From contig NC_135556.1 in the NCBI RefSeq assembly GCF_964340395.1, positions 20,655,642-20,719,641 of the forward strand: a DNA stretch of 64,000 nucleotides, read 5' to 3'. Both the position numbers and the translations under genes were made by a program. This document shows, piece after piece, positions 12,510-25,679 of this stretch (position 1 is its first letter; the number at the start of each line of letters is the position of its first letter). The notes under the pieces were generated by a model. That model ran no database searches and was not told the origin of the DNA. It saw nothing but the letters and a program-made list of their open reading frames with translations. Origin of the DNA: Glandiceps talaboti. Taxonomy: Eukaryota; Hemichordata; Enteropneusta; Spengelidae.

Positions 12510-12540
<31 letters not shown>
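12476..12540. repeat. (GTAT)n microsatellite in last intron of copy B
   Basis: Short counterpart of the longer (CATA)n array at 6957-7206 in copy A. Confidence 0.9.
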
Positions 12541-12541
<1 letters not shown>

Positions 12542-15121
12542 ACGTAGGGCATTGATGAATATTATATTGAATCATCCACAGTCATTGTAGTTGAAAACCA
12601 TAACTTGATAGTTTTGGTATAATAATACATTGACTCCCACCTGTAAAGTTCATAAAAGATCTGGGTTTGTTTTTCCACTTTCCAAAGTAGTATACTGGTA
12701 CACCACTTAGTATAATTGCTATACCAATTCCTCCTTCAACAGGTGCCGCGATTACTCCAGTTACTTCCAGGAACATTACCCATATAAAGAATATCACGGG
12801 TATGATTATAGGAACCTTGAAGTAGAACCATAACAGAATTTTATATTATATAATTTCGAATGGAACGTACAAGGTAGTAGACTAGTTCCTGACGGACAGT
12901 ATTCCGAACTACGTTATCTTGATACGTATACTGGCATCACCATGTTTATTCAGAGATTATTATCGAAATATCGTAATGTAATTCATCCTCTGCACTGTCT
13001 TGTGAGTTTTGCACACCATGCGAGTGGCGGACCCATTACTTACCCGAAAAATAAATATATTTACGTTTCTACATTTTTTGCTGAAAAACAATCAAGACAA
13101 TTGGCCCCCTCCCCTCCCCCTCCCTCCGACCACGGAGGTATAAGGGGAGCGACGGTATTATGTTAACACTGTCTGTGTCACATGCTCCAAGAAAACAGAG
13201 GAAAATCTACCTTAAACGGTCGAGGAATGTCTGGTCGCTTCCATCGTAGGTACAGAAGTGAAGCGGTAGATCCACATGGAATCAACCAACTTGAAATAGA
13301 GGTAAAATTCAATAACTGATAGATAGTGTCTCCAGCAAATGAAGAAACAATCACTACAAACTGAAATCGCAAAGCAAACATAAGAATAACTCTATCAGAT
13401 TCAAATTATTTCTGCCACAGTAGGATATCTGATGTATAATATGGCGTGGATATTAAATTATAAGGCCTAATAAAATATTGTGTGGTTCCGATTACGCTCA
13501 AATTTAGAATAGTTGGGGTAGGTAGATTTTTTATTTTATGTTATTATATATTTTTTCTATGTGAGTGTCAAGTTCAGGCTTTCCATTGTTTGCCAAATGG
13601 TCACTGTGTTGTTTAGTGTTGTTTATTTCTTCCTATGACAAGGACAGCCATTACAGATTGGAAGAACAGGTTTATATTGTCTTTTTAAGTTGATGCCAGT
13701 TTCAGCATCCACTATTTCTCGTGAGACTTCACAGTTTTTGCGATTTTATTATTTTTTTGTCGAATACGTAAAAAAGGTTTAAGGTCAGCAGTGAAAAACT
13801 AGGTGTGGTCGAGTAAGCGGAACGACACAATTATTTTTTTAGGCCCAACCCTAATTATAAATCCCATACAAAAATCTAACAACAAATATGCTAATTTTTT
13901 TAACAACAAATATGCTAATTTTTTTAATAGAAAAAGGCTAAAAGGCCAAAATGACAATATGTTAGATTTATTAAGCAAAACTATTCCCCACCTTAGCTGT
14001 CTGAACGCAGGAATTATTTTTTGAGATTGGAGAGGAAACAGCAAACCCAGAAAATGTCATTGCAGCTTTGAGAAATATGTCATTTTAAAAAGATAACAAA
14101 AAAAAACTTTTGTCACTAGGCCCTTTTCACTCTAGTCAACTTTATTTCACAGGTTTACCTCGTTACCTTTCGGAATAAAGGTTGGCCTTCCTGAGACAAG
14201 AAACCACACGTGAATACTATTAGAATAGTTAAAAGTGAAAAAAAATCACAAAATGATGATAGGCCCGTATGACACTAATCTCAACGTATATGAAACACAT
14301 CATTTGTTTGTTCTGAAGAAAACACACGGAAGTTAAAACGAAAATGACTTACCACAGAAAGGATTTCCATCGCTAATAGTGACGGTAGCGGTGTCTTGTA
14401 TTTAATATGAATCATGGATAAGATATCTGGAAGATATCCATCACGAGCACAAACAAAGCAAAGTCTAGACGTAAAGAGAAACACAGCCTGTTTTTTTTGC
14501 ATTTTTCAGCTCATAAAACTATAGGGTGGGGATAGGAACAAAATGCATTGATTAAACAAACAATTGCTCAACACAAGACGACATGTCCAAAATGTGACCA
14601 GAATGTGAGGTTGAAATTTGTTGGAAAGTTGATAGATGGTGTCTAGCCGATATGGTACACGGTACAAAACATTATGACACAACCGTTCCGAGCAATTACA
14701 ACGTTAACCTTGCCCTTAGTAACAGCTAAGTGTCTTTTGCAAAGATAACATCACTATTGGGTAGTCAAATTCCAAAAACTGAATGCGAGCAAGATCAGTC
14801 CTGGCTCATAGCAATATTAAAATTATGGTTTACAGATGACAACAAGGATGTGTAGGTAAGTGAATGACGTTTGAGAAAGACAGAACCCATAGCAACTGCA
14901 AAATGTCATTGTATATTGTAAATTTATAGAAGTTTTCTATTAATGCATATCAAAACTATTGACACATATATGATTATACTGCATACTGAATATTGATACC
15001 TTGTTCTTGATAAAGTTCCTCCATTGAGTGAGCCATATATAGAAATAGCGACAATGACAGGAATTATCCAGGAAAACGAACCCAAAATCTTGTCTGCAAA
15101 TGTCTGGAAGATAAAGAAAAA

Positions 15122-15152
<31 letters not shown>

Positions 15153-15183
15153 CATACATACATACATACATACATACATACAT

Positions 15184-15226
<43 letters not shown>

Positions 15227-15227
15227 T

Positions 15228-15258
<31 letters not shown>

Positions 15259-15344
15259 TATATACATACATACAGACAGACATACATACATACATACATA
15301 CATACATACATACATACATACATACATACACTAGACACATAAAC

Positions 15345-15379
<35 letters not shown>

Positions 15380-15460
15380 TACATACATACATACATACAT
15401 ACATACATACATACATACATACATTACATTACATTACATTACATTACATTGCATTACATA
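15122..15460. repeat. (CATA)n / (CAGA)n / (CATTA)n compound microsatellite
   Basis: Alternating blocks of CATA and CAGA tetramers ending in CATTA pentamers, in intron 4 of copy B. It is the counterpart of 3977-4437 but with CAGA blocks and an embedded unique stretch CACTAGACACATAAACACAG (15327-15346) not found in copy A. Confidence 0.93.
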
Positions 15461-16916
15461 CATGGACTGGCAGCGATAATATAAGTGTTGGTTGTCTATA
15501 GTGAAGGTCTTTTAGGCACAGTGAATCTGCCATTCTCGACAGAATGAGGTGTGACAGAAATACATCGGAAATGTAATCTTAAAAATGGATCGTTTTGACT
15601 TACCAGAGCGACAGCATCCGATGCTAGGAGTTCATCACCAGACATTACAGTTAAATAAGCTATGTTGGTTGACACATATATTAGTGTGATAGTAACCTCG
15701 GCAACAACAACAGCAATCGGAAGGTTTCTACTTGGATTCTGTATTTCTTCAGTTAACATGTTCGCGTTATTCCTATATATATTTTTGAAAGGTGCAGATG
15801 GAAAAATAATGCAATGATCATGGATTCTATTGATTTACTTACGAACAAAATATCTGCGTATAATGTATCGGTAGTAGGCACGATCGATATGATTACATTC
15901 TACAGTAGTTATTTTGACTTCAATGATGTTACATGTAAATAATCAAATTTTACAAGAACAATCTTCTTCGTTCGACAACATATTCCCCAGCACGAATGTA
16001 CTGTTAATATGTATCTAAAATGTGATCTTACAAATTCATATGAGCAAGTGATGTGAATTGATCACCCAAGCACAATACTATTTACCTCTAATAATATGGG
16101 ATCACACACGCTGTGTATTAAACTTAATGAGCTACGGTCGAAAGACAAATTTCGGTTAGTTGACTGAACATGATCGACAGGGACAAAGGCCAAGGTATCA
16201 TTAGAAAGCTCACCATTTATAATGTTTGAGTAGACACTGGAATTTTGTTTTTATGTACTGAACCTACGCGGATGAGAGTCAAACTATGTACTTTTTAGGA
16301 CAAACATATCCATTTTGCCATACAGTTCAAGGCCTTGCAACGTCCGTATGTGCACTATTGTGATTGTCATGTATGTGTACTATGCTTTGTTGGTATGGTT
16401 GTCCATGGACAAATCCACGGATGGATGGACTGCCATATCTTTTCTTTACGGCCCGGGTGGTGTTCCCGTAAGTACGCTATTAGGTATATAATAAAAGAAA
16501 TAAGGAACTGCAATATTTATATTCTTCACGACAGACACCTACATTCCTCCATATGCAAATAATGCCGAGTAGAACGCTAAGGAGATGTCAAGAACAGACC
16601 CCGTTCCTTCTTCGAAGTCGTTTTTGAGGTATTCCGTCTTGCCTGTATTGGAGAAATGTTACAATGCGTGATCGTTCCATATCTTTCGCACATTTAGCAA
16701 ATAAACAACAACAACAACAACAACAACAAAAACAAAAACAACAACAACATGCCTGAAATTTGCATTGTATTGGATACAGTCGTGAAGGTATGGATTTGCC
16801 ATAAATAGCTAGATTTCTGAATATATTGGTTTGATTCGTTATATTTACACAGTAAGGTAATGTATACAAGAGTTTTAATTAAAATGATAAAACAAATATA
16901 CACTAGACACATAAAC

Positions 16917-16951
<35 letters not shown>

Positions 16952-18460
16952 TAAAAGCGGGCAAGCAGGCAGACACACACATCCACCCCTCCACAAATAC
17001 AAACACATACGCATGAACATATTTTTAACACATTACCATGTGACAACTGTTATAGTTTACTCAACTAGAGTAGAAAACACTTTCTCACCTCGAGAAATTT
17101 GAGTTATCACATCGTCTACAATATGTGATTAGAAAACACGTACTCACCTCTAAAAAGTTGAACTATTCCACCAATGATTATCATAATCAGTCCAGTAACC
17201 TTGGCAACAGCAAAAATGTTTTGCGTTTGTGCAGCTGCTTTCACTTTCAAACTGTTCACGAAGTAAACAACCACTGTAAATAAAAAAAACCACAACAACA
17301 TTGTAATTGGCATCTTCCTTAAATCACTCTAAATGGGTATAATTCTATCATTAACTCTACTACAAGTCCTATATAATCTACGCATGCATATATTTGACAC
17401 TTTTGATGCAAATATTATGTAGCAGTTCTGTCTGACAAAGTGGATTCGTGATATACGGCACTTTAAACTGTGACATACGGGCACAGAATAACTGTGAAAG
17501 GGGGCGTTTTAGGGTCAGGTTTGTGAACTGTAATTTGTTAAAAAATGTATTCGAATATAATGAATCATTTAATACACTCTATTTAATACATTGTAATTTA
17601 CTTACTTAAACAGGCTATGGCGACGAGAGTCACCACAGTTTTTGGCGTTTCACATTCTGGAAAGAAAGGTTTTGTAAGATAGGTTGCAAAGGTAATGGAC
17701 AAAATTGAAGCCGTTGCAGGTGTAGATATTACAATCACAGTCCAGACTACCAGAAATGCTGGCAATGGCCCGAACACTTCGTTGATGTATACATAATCTC
17801 CACCAGATTTTCCAAATGTTGTACCAAGCTCTGCGTATATTAGTCCACCGAACATTACCAAAATTCCACACGAGGCCCATACAACTAGTGACATTCCAAC
17901 TGATTTGGTGTTTACAAGGACGCCCTTCGGAGAAATGAAAATCCCAGATCCAATGGTAATACCGACGATGATTGTGATGCAGAAAAACAAGTTTAGCTGT
18001 CGTTTTAGTACCACTGCGTCATCCTCTGTATCCTTTTCGTCTTCTTTCTTCTTTTAATTTCTTGAGTTTTACACACATCATTGTTTGGTTCATCGGTGTG
18101 AACTATTACCTTGTTCGTCTGAAGCTGACTTTCTCTTGTTCGCAACTGAGCCATCTTGTGTGATAGTGCTGGCAAGTTGATAAGGGCAATGTAACTATCG
18201 TTATCGGGGGGGGGGGTCTTCGATTGTTGTAGAAATAAGAAAAAGTCACTGATTTAGAAGTTGTCGACAACGATAATGCGTATTAAAACCACTATACTTA
18301 CTAGACCCTCCATGAACAGAAAGGTTTTCATTGAAAACTACTATCACACTTTTGTAAAACCTCCATAGCAAATTCACCAACCGTATAATTACGTGTTCTA
18401 CCATATATTACAGCCCATTTTAAACCATTCACTAGCCCCGTTTGATACAACCACGTGGAC

Positions 18461-18462
<2 letters not shown>

Positions 18463-18531
<69 letters not shown>

Positions 18532-18533
18532 TT

Positions 18534-18588
<55 letters not shown>
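18463..18588. repeat. (TA)n array with short interruption
   Basis: Two TA tracts separated by TTCATTGTT, followed at once by a CTCCTGACGAG motif that recurs after the next TA array. Confidence 0.93.
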
Positions 18589-18589
<1 letters not shown>

Positions 18590-18595
18590 CATCTC

Positions 18596-18910
<315 letters not shown>

Positions 18911-19290
18911 GTCGAACATACATTTGATTCAGGTCTATATCATTTTAATCACCTAAAATAAAAAATAAACAGTAGTCGTCATATCTTTAAGGAAGGAGAA
19001 AACGTAGTAGTCTCATTCGGACATGTTAATTTTAGGCTCAGGATAAATGTCGAACTTATGCCGAATGTAATTATTAGCTTAGGTACATGAGAAATTCAAC
19101 GCGCATTGCAATGAATAGTTGCAACAACTAATACTAAATTCGACAGGCAATTAAATTCGACACACCCTTAACAGCTTTCAAGTCATATACCGTTAGCCAA
19201 GATTCGAATAGTTGCACGTGCTCGCAATAAGGCAACACACGAATAAAAAAAGAAGAAGTCAATCGTACGACCGTATGGGGCGCTATTTTA

Positions 19291-19620
19291 GTCTGACACT
19301 GAGCATCTAATTTGTGTCTGACACTGAGCAGCTAATATGTGTCAGACACTGAGCATCTATTTTGAATCCGATACTGAGCATCTAATTTGAGTCCGATACT
19401 GAGCGACTTATTTTAGTCTGACATGTCGACACAGCATCTAATTTGCGTCTGACACTGAGCTTCTAATTTGTGTCCTATACTGAGAGACTTATTTGAGTTT
19501 GACACTGAGCATCTGATTTGAGTCCGACACTGAGTGACTTTTTTGTGTCTGACACTGAGCATCTAATTAGTGTCCCACACTGAGCAGCTTATTTGAGTCT
19601 GACAATGAGTAGTTGGTAAT
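19291..19620. repeat. 25-bp minisatellite, about 13 units
   Basis: Units of 25 bases follow the pattern GTCTGACACTGAGC + ATCTAATTTGT with drift; unit 6 has an insertion and unit 13 is degenerate. Two variant forms (ending ATCTAATTT and GACTTATTT) are intermixed. A 25-base period does not keep a reading frame, so a coding role is unlikely. Confidence 0.93.
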
Positions 19621-21550
19621 TAGAGAATTTTGAGTAATTTGTGTCTATGTAATTTCTTCTCCTTGTCTCCCATCCGTTTACTAGACATAGATAATGCTTA
19701 CTTAACCTTTGAATTGGAATACAGAAACTTTACCACTGGACTACAGTGGACTTGTGATTATACATGTGTCATTTCTATCACTTAAATGTTTGCATGTAGT
19801 TGGAAACTGTTGTTAAAAGTTATGGTTTTACATGCACCAATTTGAATATTTGTGTTACCTAGTACCTTGTTAGAATGTTTCACCATGTGCCGTTGTTTCA
19901 CATTGCATTGCACAAGCGGGCTATCTTCGCCAAGATAAATTCATACGATTGTCTTTACTATTTCATTGTAAATCAAAGTTGAAAATATTTTTTGTACTTC
20001 GATAATTAGGAACATATTTGTATGTCCGTGTTTATGTTTGCCGCGTAATATATATAGTAAGTTAATGAAAACACACGCCTCGTATAATAATATGAAAGTG
20101 TAGGCTAGACCGTTGTCCATGACCTAAACGAAGGCTTTAATAGTATAAGAGGTTGGATATATGGGTCAATATACGGGTCATCGTTTGTTTATGGATACGT
20201 TTTACTATTTTGATCTCATTTTCTGAATAACCTAGGCAAGGGAGCAAGCCTCCACTTTATAAAGCAGAACTTTACCAAAACGCTCACTCACTTAGTCAGT
20301 CATTCATTATGTACAATACAATATCGGAAAGATAGATAAATGCGACAAGTCATGCGCAGTGTATCCATGCTGTAAAAAGTCGGGCACGTCGTGCGAAGGA
20401 ACAGGGAGACGAGTGCACAAGACAAGACAAGACAAGACAGGGGAAGTTGGACTGTCAAAACACTGTTGTATGGACACCATCAAAGTTGTAAGGTGAGTTT
20501 GAATAGAAACGATGTAGCTTTCTGTTTGAAGGTTATCTAGCCTAGCCTGGGAAACAGCATGATTACCGGTACAGCGCAATGAAAGCAGGGACGTTCACAG
20601 TGCTGTCACACGACGGTTCTCAGTTTTCATCACACGACAACAATTAAGTCTGTCTACATCACTGGATGACTGAGAGGAGAAGCAGTTGTCTTTCTCCTGT
20701 CAGTACCAGACTGTCTTTACGCAGTGCGCAACCCTGCAGTTACATGTACTGTAAATAAAGGTAACAATAACAAAAGGAAGAATAAATAACTGAGAGCTGA
20801 GTGAACCGATATATATTAGTATCAAGTGTACGACTTACATACGTAAAAGCAACATGAGTCATAACATTCTAAAACACTTCCGATTTCCAGTTCCCTTTAA
20901 ACCCAGACCATTATGTTGTTCTGAGCTGTTATTGTTAAGAGACAAAGAGAAAGAAGTACGTGGGATTGGAGCAGCTATATTTGCGAACCTGTAGCTGTAG
21001 CTCTGCGTTTACCTAAAATATGCTACGTGCAACATGGATGCACGATGCCGTCATCTCCCTCGTGAACCTCGTAGTATGCATGTAAGTCCAGAGCTAAAAC
21101 ATACGTTCCTGTTACCATAAGGGTGCGACCACTAACCCTGACACCTACCATTTTTCTGTGTAAAATGTCAAGCTTTCCTGGGACTATAGCACTTTCCTCG
21201 ATATAACAATTAGATTTTGATATATACCATTGACACATACTACAGTGTTTAGATTTTGAAATAATAAGTTTATGGTGCATATAAATACACTTGGAGATAC
21301 AGTTGTGAGTTTCATACCATGTTATCTTTAAAATTACATGCTGCTTCATTGTTTTTCCCAAAAAATGAAAGAAAATATTGCGAACTACAAATGTAGATAA
21401 TGTAATTTTTTTGTTATCTTGATGGACTTGAACTTATAAGTGAAATCACTGTACTACCAATGTCATTGCATGATAAATTGATTTTGTAAAATCTTTAAAT
21501 ATTGGCTTTGTGAACTATAATTCTGCTGAATAGCTCACATATGAGCTTAA
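19621..21550. other. Noncoding stretch, no supported gene
   Basis: No exon with splice context or family similarity seen. A short AAGACAAGACAAG run lies near 20415-20440. A 112-codon - strand frame at 21023-21361 has no recognisable domain and was not called. Confidence 0.5.
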
Positions 21551-21559
21551 CATCTGCCA

Positions 21560-22192
21560 GCATTTAGCAGTTTTCAGGGTGAAAACATAAGTTCTGGTAG
21601 AGATATTATTTATGTTGCTATGGTAACCATAACGAGATTTCTGAGAATGTGTTTGATTTATCTCCCACTAAAATCCATTGATAACTAATCTTTATGCCAT
21701 ATAGACTTAATTTTTCAATTTGGCATTTTTGTTGTCATGGCAACATATATGTCCAATTTTATGATACTATTTGACCCAGCATCTTGAGAACCTTGGATTA
21801 CTTTGAATCACAGTCTCTCAGCCTCTATTAGGCATGTATATATCACTTTGATTTATAGTTTGACAAAGAGGCCAAATTTCATATTTTTCTCATTTTGATA
21901 TTTTCACGCCATGGCAACAGTAGTTTTTTGTGATGACCTTGGGCTTACTTTGAGTAATGTAGACCCACGAATACTCATATACCAGTTTGACAAAAATGTT
22001 GAGGTTTTCTTTTTCACTAATTTAGGTTGCCATGGTAAAGCACTTACCTCCACCAAAATCTAATTCATTGGCCCATGTCTCATAGGCAATCTTCACTCAA
22101 AGTATCATCAAATGTATCCATAACTTGTGAGATATCTTTCTAACAGTCAAACAAACAAACAAACAAACAAACAAACAAACAAACAAACAAAC
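21560..22192. repeat. Dispersed repeat with CATGGCAAC motifs and (CAAA)n tail
   Basis: Recurrent CATGGTAAC/CATGGCAAC/CATGGTAAA motifs at intervals of roughly 100-200 bases lead into GTGAGATATCTTTCTAACAG and a CAAA tetramer tail at 22146-22192. This layout resembles a widespread type of nonautonomous invertebrate repeat whose units end in an AAAC tract. No coding capacity. Confidence 0.5.
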
Positions 22193-22199
22193 AGAAAAA

Positions 22200-23920
22200 G
22201 AAACCTGGATGGAAACACAGCGGTCCGTCAACTCCTCAGTGTTGTGACTCCTTTATGGCATTTTACAGGCTATTATTGACATTCTTGAGGGTAATGTATG
22301 TTATTAAGAAAGTGAAAGAAGTGCTATGTTTTGGATTCATATGACATGATGATCTTTAATTTTAATCTTTAATAGAGAAAGTCAGTCAAGTTTGAAGCAC
22401 AGATAGCTAATCTCCTTCCCACTGTTCAAAGTGAAATTCTTGAAAAAGTAACCAAACTGTCAAAACTACATGATTAGTACTTATAAACAAAAGAAATAAA
22501 ACAACAGATAAATAAATCAATTCTTTATTGTCTTTTATTTTTACATCAATTTTTTATCAGGTGAGTTTGGCTAATTGGATGTCTGGTTTTGCTAATTGAT
22601 TTTGAGCCAAATCAGTCAAATTGCTAAGAGATTTTTATTCCCAGAGGAAACACTGAGACTTCAGTGTCACTATATGAAGTCCATTGTATGATCAGATTTC
22701 ATAGTTCTATCTGTATCCGTGACAGTATGAATGCCCTTATGGCTGTAAACACGCAGTGTGTCATCTAATAAAGATGTACTTTGTTATGGGTCAAACTGAC
22801 AAAAAAATAGGTTTTTCTGAATTTTCACTGAGTAGAAATATGAGACTTGGGAATATTAAATTACAGAGTGTCTCAAGAAATAGTGATTTGTCAGTAGTGC
22901 GTCAAATTGGCTCAAAGGGAATGTAGTGAGTGATCATGCTATGTCTTAGACTCTCACAGAGGATTATTTTGAGTTTTGGGTAAGACAAATCAGAAGATTG
23001 AAGAAAGATGTTAGTCATGATTTAATGAAGGTAAAGAATTCATCGATGAATAAGCAACAAGGTTATTTTTAGTTGAGACAAATCGAGTGAGGTGAGTCAG
23101 CTAATGAATGTCATGGCAGTCTTAAATAGGTCACAGCCAACAGGTTACCATTTTGTGTGTATCAATTAATCTCAGTTGAGTCACAATGCTGTGATCTACA
23201 CGTGCTCAGAATTTAGTACTGTTCGCTAGAAATTGTAGAATCCAAGATTGTTTTGGTCCCATTTTGTGAATCTGTGTAGGGCAGTCTCCATGACTCAGTA
23301 CGAGTAAAAAAGGAGTTTTGTGTTGGAGAATTCCTGTATAACGAAGTATGCAAATCTATATTTTGGCAAACTTCAAAAAGTCTAAAATATGTCAAGATGA
23401 AAGATGTAATTGTAAAAGAGGTAATATTCTGAAAATTGAACACTTCATAAATTTTTTCAACAACCGATCCAACACTTCTGTAAGAGATAAATGGACCACC
23501 TAGCCTTATCATTATTATTTCAACTTTATAAATGCATGTGCACAATTTTTAGTGATCTAGCTTTCCACTGTTTAATCATCTTTTTACTTGGAAGGTATTA
23601 GTTTGTACATAAAATAACTACAAGTTGAAAAAAAAGACAGGAGAAACCTAGCAAGTCCAAAATTCACAATTGATTGTTCTAAATTCTAAACTATTGCAGA
23701 AGCAATTGTGTCACACATCAAATTAGGTTTCAACCCAGTGTGGGAAATTGAAGCAAAGATGTCCTGTTCTAAAATGCAATCAGAATTCTGAAATATGGAT
23801 GTTGGATTGGTGACTCTGCGTCTAGCTGCAAGATAGGAATTAAATTTGAATTGACAATACAAATTAAATCAAAGATAACATATTTCTCAACTTTTACATT
23901 AAAACGTAAAATTTGTGAAA
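22200..23920. other. Noncoding stretch, no supported gene
   Basis: AT-rich with only short frames. A 110-codon - strand frame (23213-23545) shows no family features. Nothing else recognised. Confidence 0.5.
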
Positions 23921-23923
23921 AGG

Positions 23924-24286
23924 TTAAAGTGGCCATATGGATGAAAATTGGGGTATTTATTTTTGGATTTTTAATAAATAAAACAATTTTATCATGGCTT
24001 CTTACTTAAAAAATCAACGTGAAACAACATATATATGACAAGTCCTTGTTTGTAACTCAATAAATCATGGCAAAAGGCTGATAATTGTGTAAAATGTTTG
24101 TCTTACAATAACAAACTTTTTTACACATTTTTTTTTTTTAGCTTTTTGCAATGTTTATAGTTACAAACACAATCTTAGTCTATGTTGTTACACATTGATT
24201 TTTCAAGTAGGAAGCCATGATAAAATTGTATTGTAAATTAAAAATACATAATAAATAACCAATTATCATCCATATGGCCACTTTAA
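23924..24286. mobile_element. Long-hairpin MITE with TTAA ends
   Basis: The element is nearly one long palindrome. The left end TTAAAGTGGCCATATGG is mirrored by CCATATGGCCACTTTAA at the right end. Pairing continues inward for well over 100 bases (for example ATTTTATCATGGCTTC against its complement near 24213-24232). TTAA at both edges suggests a TTAA target duplication, as in the piggyBac superfamily. About 363 bases, noncoding, no transposase. Confidence 0.85.
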
Positions 24287-24299
24287 TGTACTCAGGAAC

Positions 24300-25310
24300 A
24301 AATTTAGGTTTATATCTTACTTACATGTAAATGATGAATAAATTAAATAAATGTACGTGTACCATGAATATCGACAGCACTTGTGCATCTAATTTCTGTC
24401 TGAAAAACTTTCAAAACGGCAGCTAGAATATATCAACTTAATATATTTGATATAGAAATCCGTTGGACTAGGTTCTTAATCTTTATGTGAAGTTTTGTTA
24501 GAATATTAAGTAGTGCAGTATGCTGTGATTTATCATGGCAAGCATGTCTGAATGGAAAGTGTGTTTTGTTTAAAGTCATTAATGAGTGTTTATTGGGTGT
24601 TTGAAATGACTTGGATATCACAGGATAATTCCATCTTTACAGTAATTCTCCTCTACAGACCACAATCATTTATCATCCACACAATGCATGGATGCAATTA
24701 CAATGAGGTGAATGTACTGTTCTTCAAATCTAAGATATTTTTTGTCACTAGAATGTTATTCGATTTATCATTTTTCAGTCTTCAACTAGTTCCCATAGAC
24801 TAATGTTTACAAATTTGTAAGCCGATTGTAGTGTATTTATGTACAAGAAGGCATTTTGACCTCTACTTATACATTCATGGTTTTTAGTCTTTTAGTGAAA
24901 GTGTCAAGGTCATGTACTACTGGATGTTAATCAGCATCACTATCTTTTACTTATTTTTGGTTTCCAGAAGTGGGAATATTACAGTGTGCTCTGTCAGTGT
25001 GTCCAGCCATCCGTAATGCATTTTATCATTTCTCTGTCATGCAATGTTCAATTTCAATTAATTTCAAACCAAGCACAAAGGTGATGTATCATATATGGGA
25101 CAGTACACTGTATGAATGTCACTTTGCTTAAATTATTATGCTAGTTTGACTGAATGGCATTCATATTTTTAGTTAAAAATTAGCATTTACTGCAGAACTC
25201 AAAAACTGTAATACACAGATACCATTCAAATGTCTACCCCATATTATCAGGTGCACGCTTTCTTTTAAGACATTGAACTTTGACCTTGAATCTGACCTTT
25301 ATCAAGTTTG
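24300..25310. other. Noncoding stretch, no supported gene
   Basis: AT-rich with only short frames lacking splice context; no recognisable repeat family. Confidence 0.45.
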
Positions 25311-25315
25311 CAGGT

Positions 25316-25671
25316 AGTCTAGTTCCAAACTGGTACAGTACTATGTATTAAAAACTTCATTATTTTACCAGTCTAGTTAAGGCAGTTTCGAAAGGTGTTA
25401 AATTGTGGTGCTCCCCGTAGTGAGCAAAGTGCAATCCATCACAAACTGACAGGCTGTCATCATCGGACTGCACTGATATGCAGACATGTCCAACCAGGAC
25501 TCCACCTCCAGTCTGTTTAAATTAAAATCACGTGGGGATGTGACAACATCATGTTTATATGAACACGGTTGGGGGAGCACAGAAATATGTGCTCAAACAA
25601 CTTCCTTGACTAGACCGGTAAAGTAATGAAGTTTTTAATACGTAATACTGTACCAGTTTTGGACTAGACTA
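25316..25671. mobile_element. MITE with about 75-bp terminal inverted repeats
   Basis: Left 25316-25390 and right 25600-25671 are inverted copies: AAACTGGTACAGTA, TATTAAAAACTTCAT and CTAGT.AAGG.AGTT appear in mirrored order. The interior of about 200 bases is unrelated to the arms and has only a 60-codon frame with no domain. Size and structure fit a nonautonomous DNA transposon. Confidence 0.8.
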
Positions 25672-25679
25672 GTTTGTAG

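Larger units (their letters stand above)
12277..18154 (-). pseudogene. SLC7-family amino acid transporter, copy B (9 exons, N-terminal frameshift)
   Basis: Exons in gene order: 18154-17606, 17273-17148, 16642-16543, 15772-15604, 15103-15000, 14464-14353, 13360-13211, 12815-12641, 12341-12277. Exons 2 to 9 have the same lengths, phases and GT/AG sites as copy A and encode nearly the same protein (for example WTVIVIS for WILIVIS). Exon 1 is 8 nt longer: two extra codons plus a net 2-nt insertion in the Lys/Arg-rich tail. The conserved ATG (18154-18152) therefore runs out of frame and stops after about 50 codons. The transporter frame has an upstream stop and no ATG before TM1; its next Met lies in TM2. 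Substrate motif GSGIF and the loop Cys are kept. It is probably a recent pseudogene, unless another start is used or the indel is a sequence error. Confidence 0.8.
12040..18420 (-). repeat. Right arm of large inverted segmental duplication
   Basis: Reverse-complement partner of about 1140-7655. All nine transporter exons and their splice sites recur, with intron sequence alignable outside the microsatellites. Differences include a 115-base or so insertion near 16780-16895 and rebuilt tetramer arrays at 15122-15460. The outer border is where similarity fades near the sequence matching 1150-1200. Confidence 0.93.

Noticed and set aside
17598-18014. Copy B exon 1 as an intact start beginning at GTG
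   Set aside because: The apparent start is a GTG; the transporter frame has a stop just upstream and no ATG before TM1, while the conserved ATG at 18154 is out of frame.
12040-18420. Copy B as a processed retrocopy
   Set aside because: Introns and flanking noncoding DNA are shared with copy A.
19291-19620. CRISPR-like array
   Set aside because: The 25-base units abut with no spacers and the context is animal DNA, so it is a minisatellite.
21023-21361. 112-codon - strand frame ending HEGDDGIVHPCCT
   Set aside because: No recognisable family, no convincing exon borders or partner exons; kept as unsupported.
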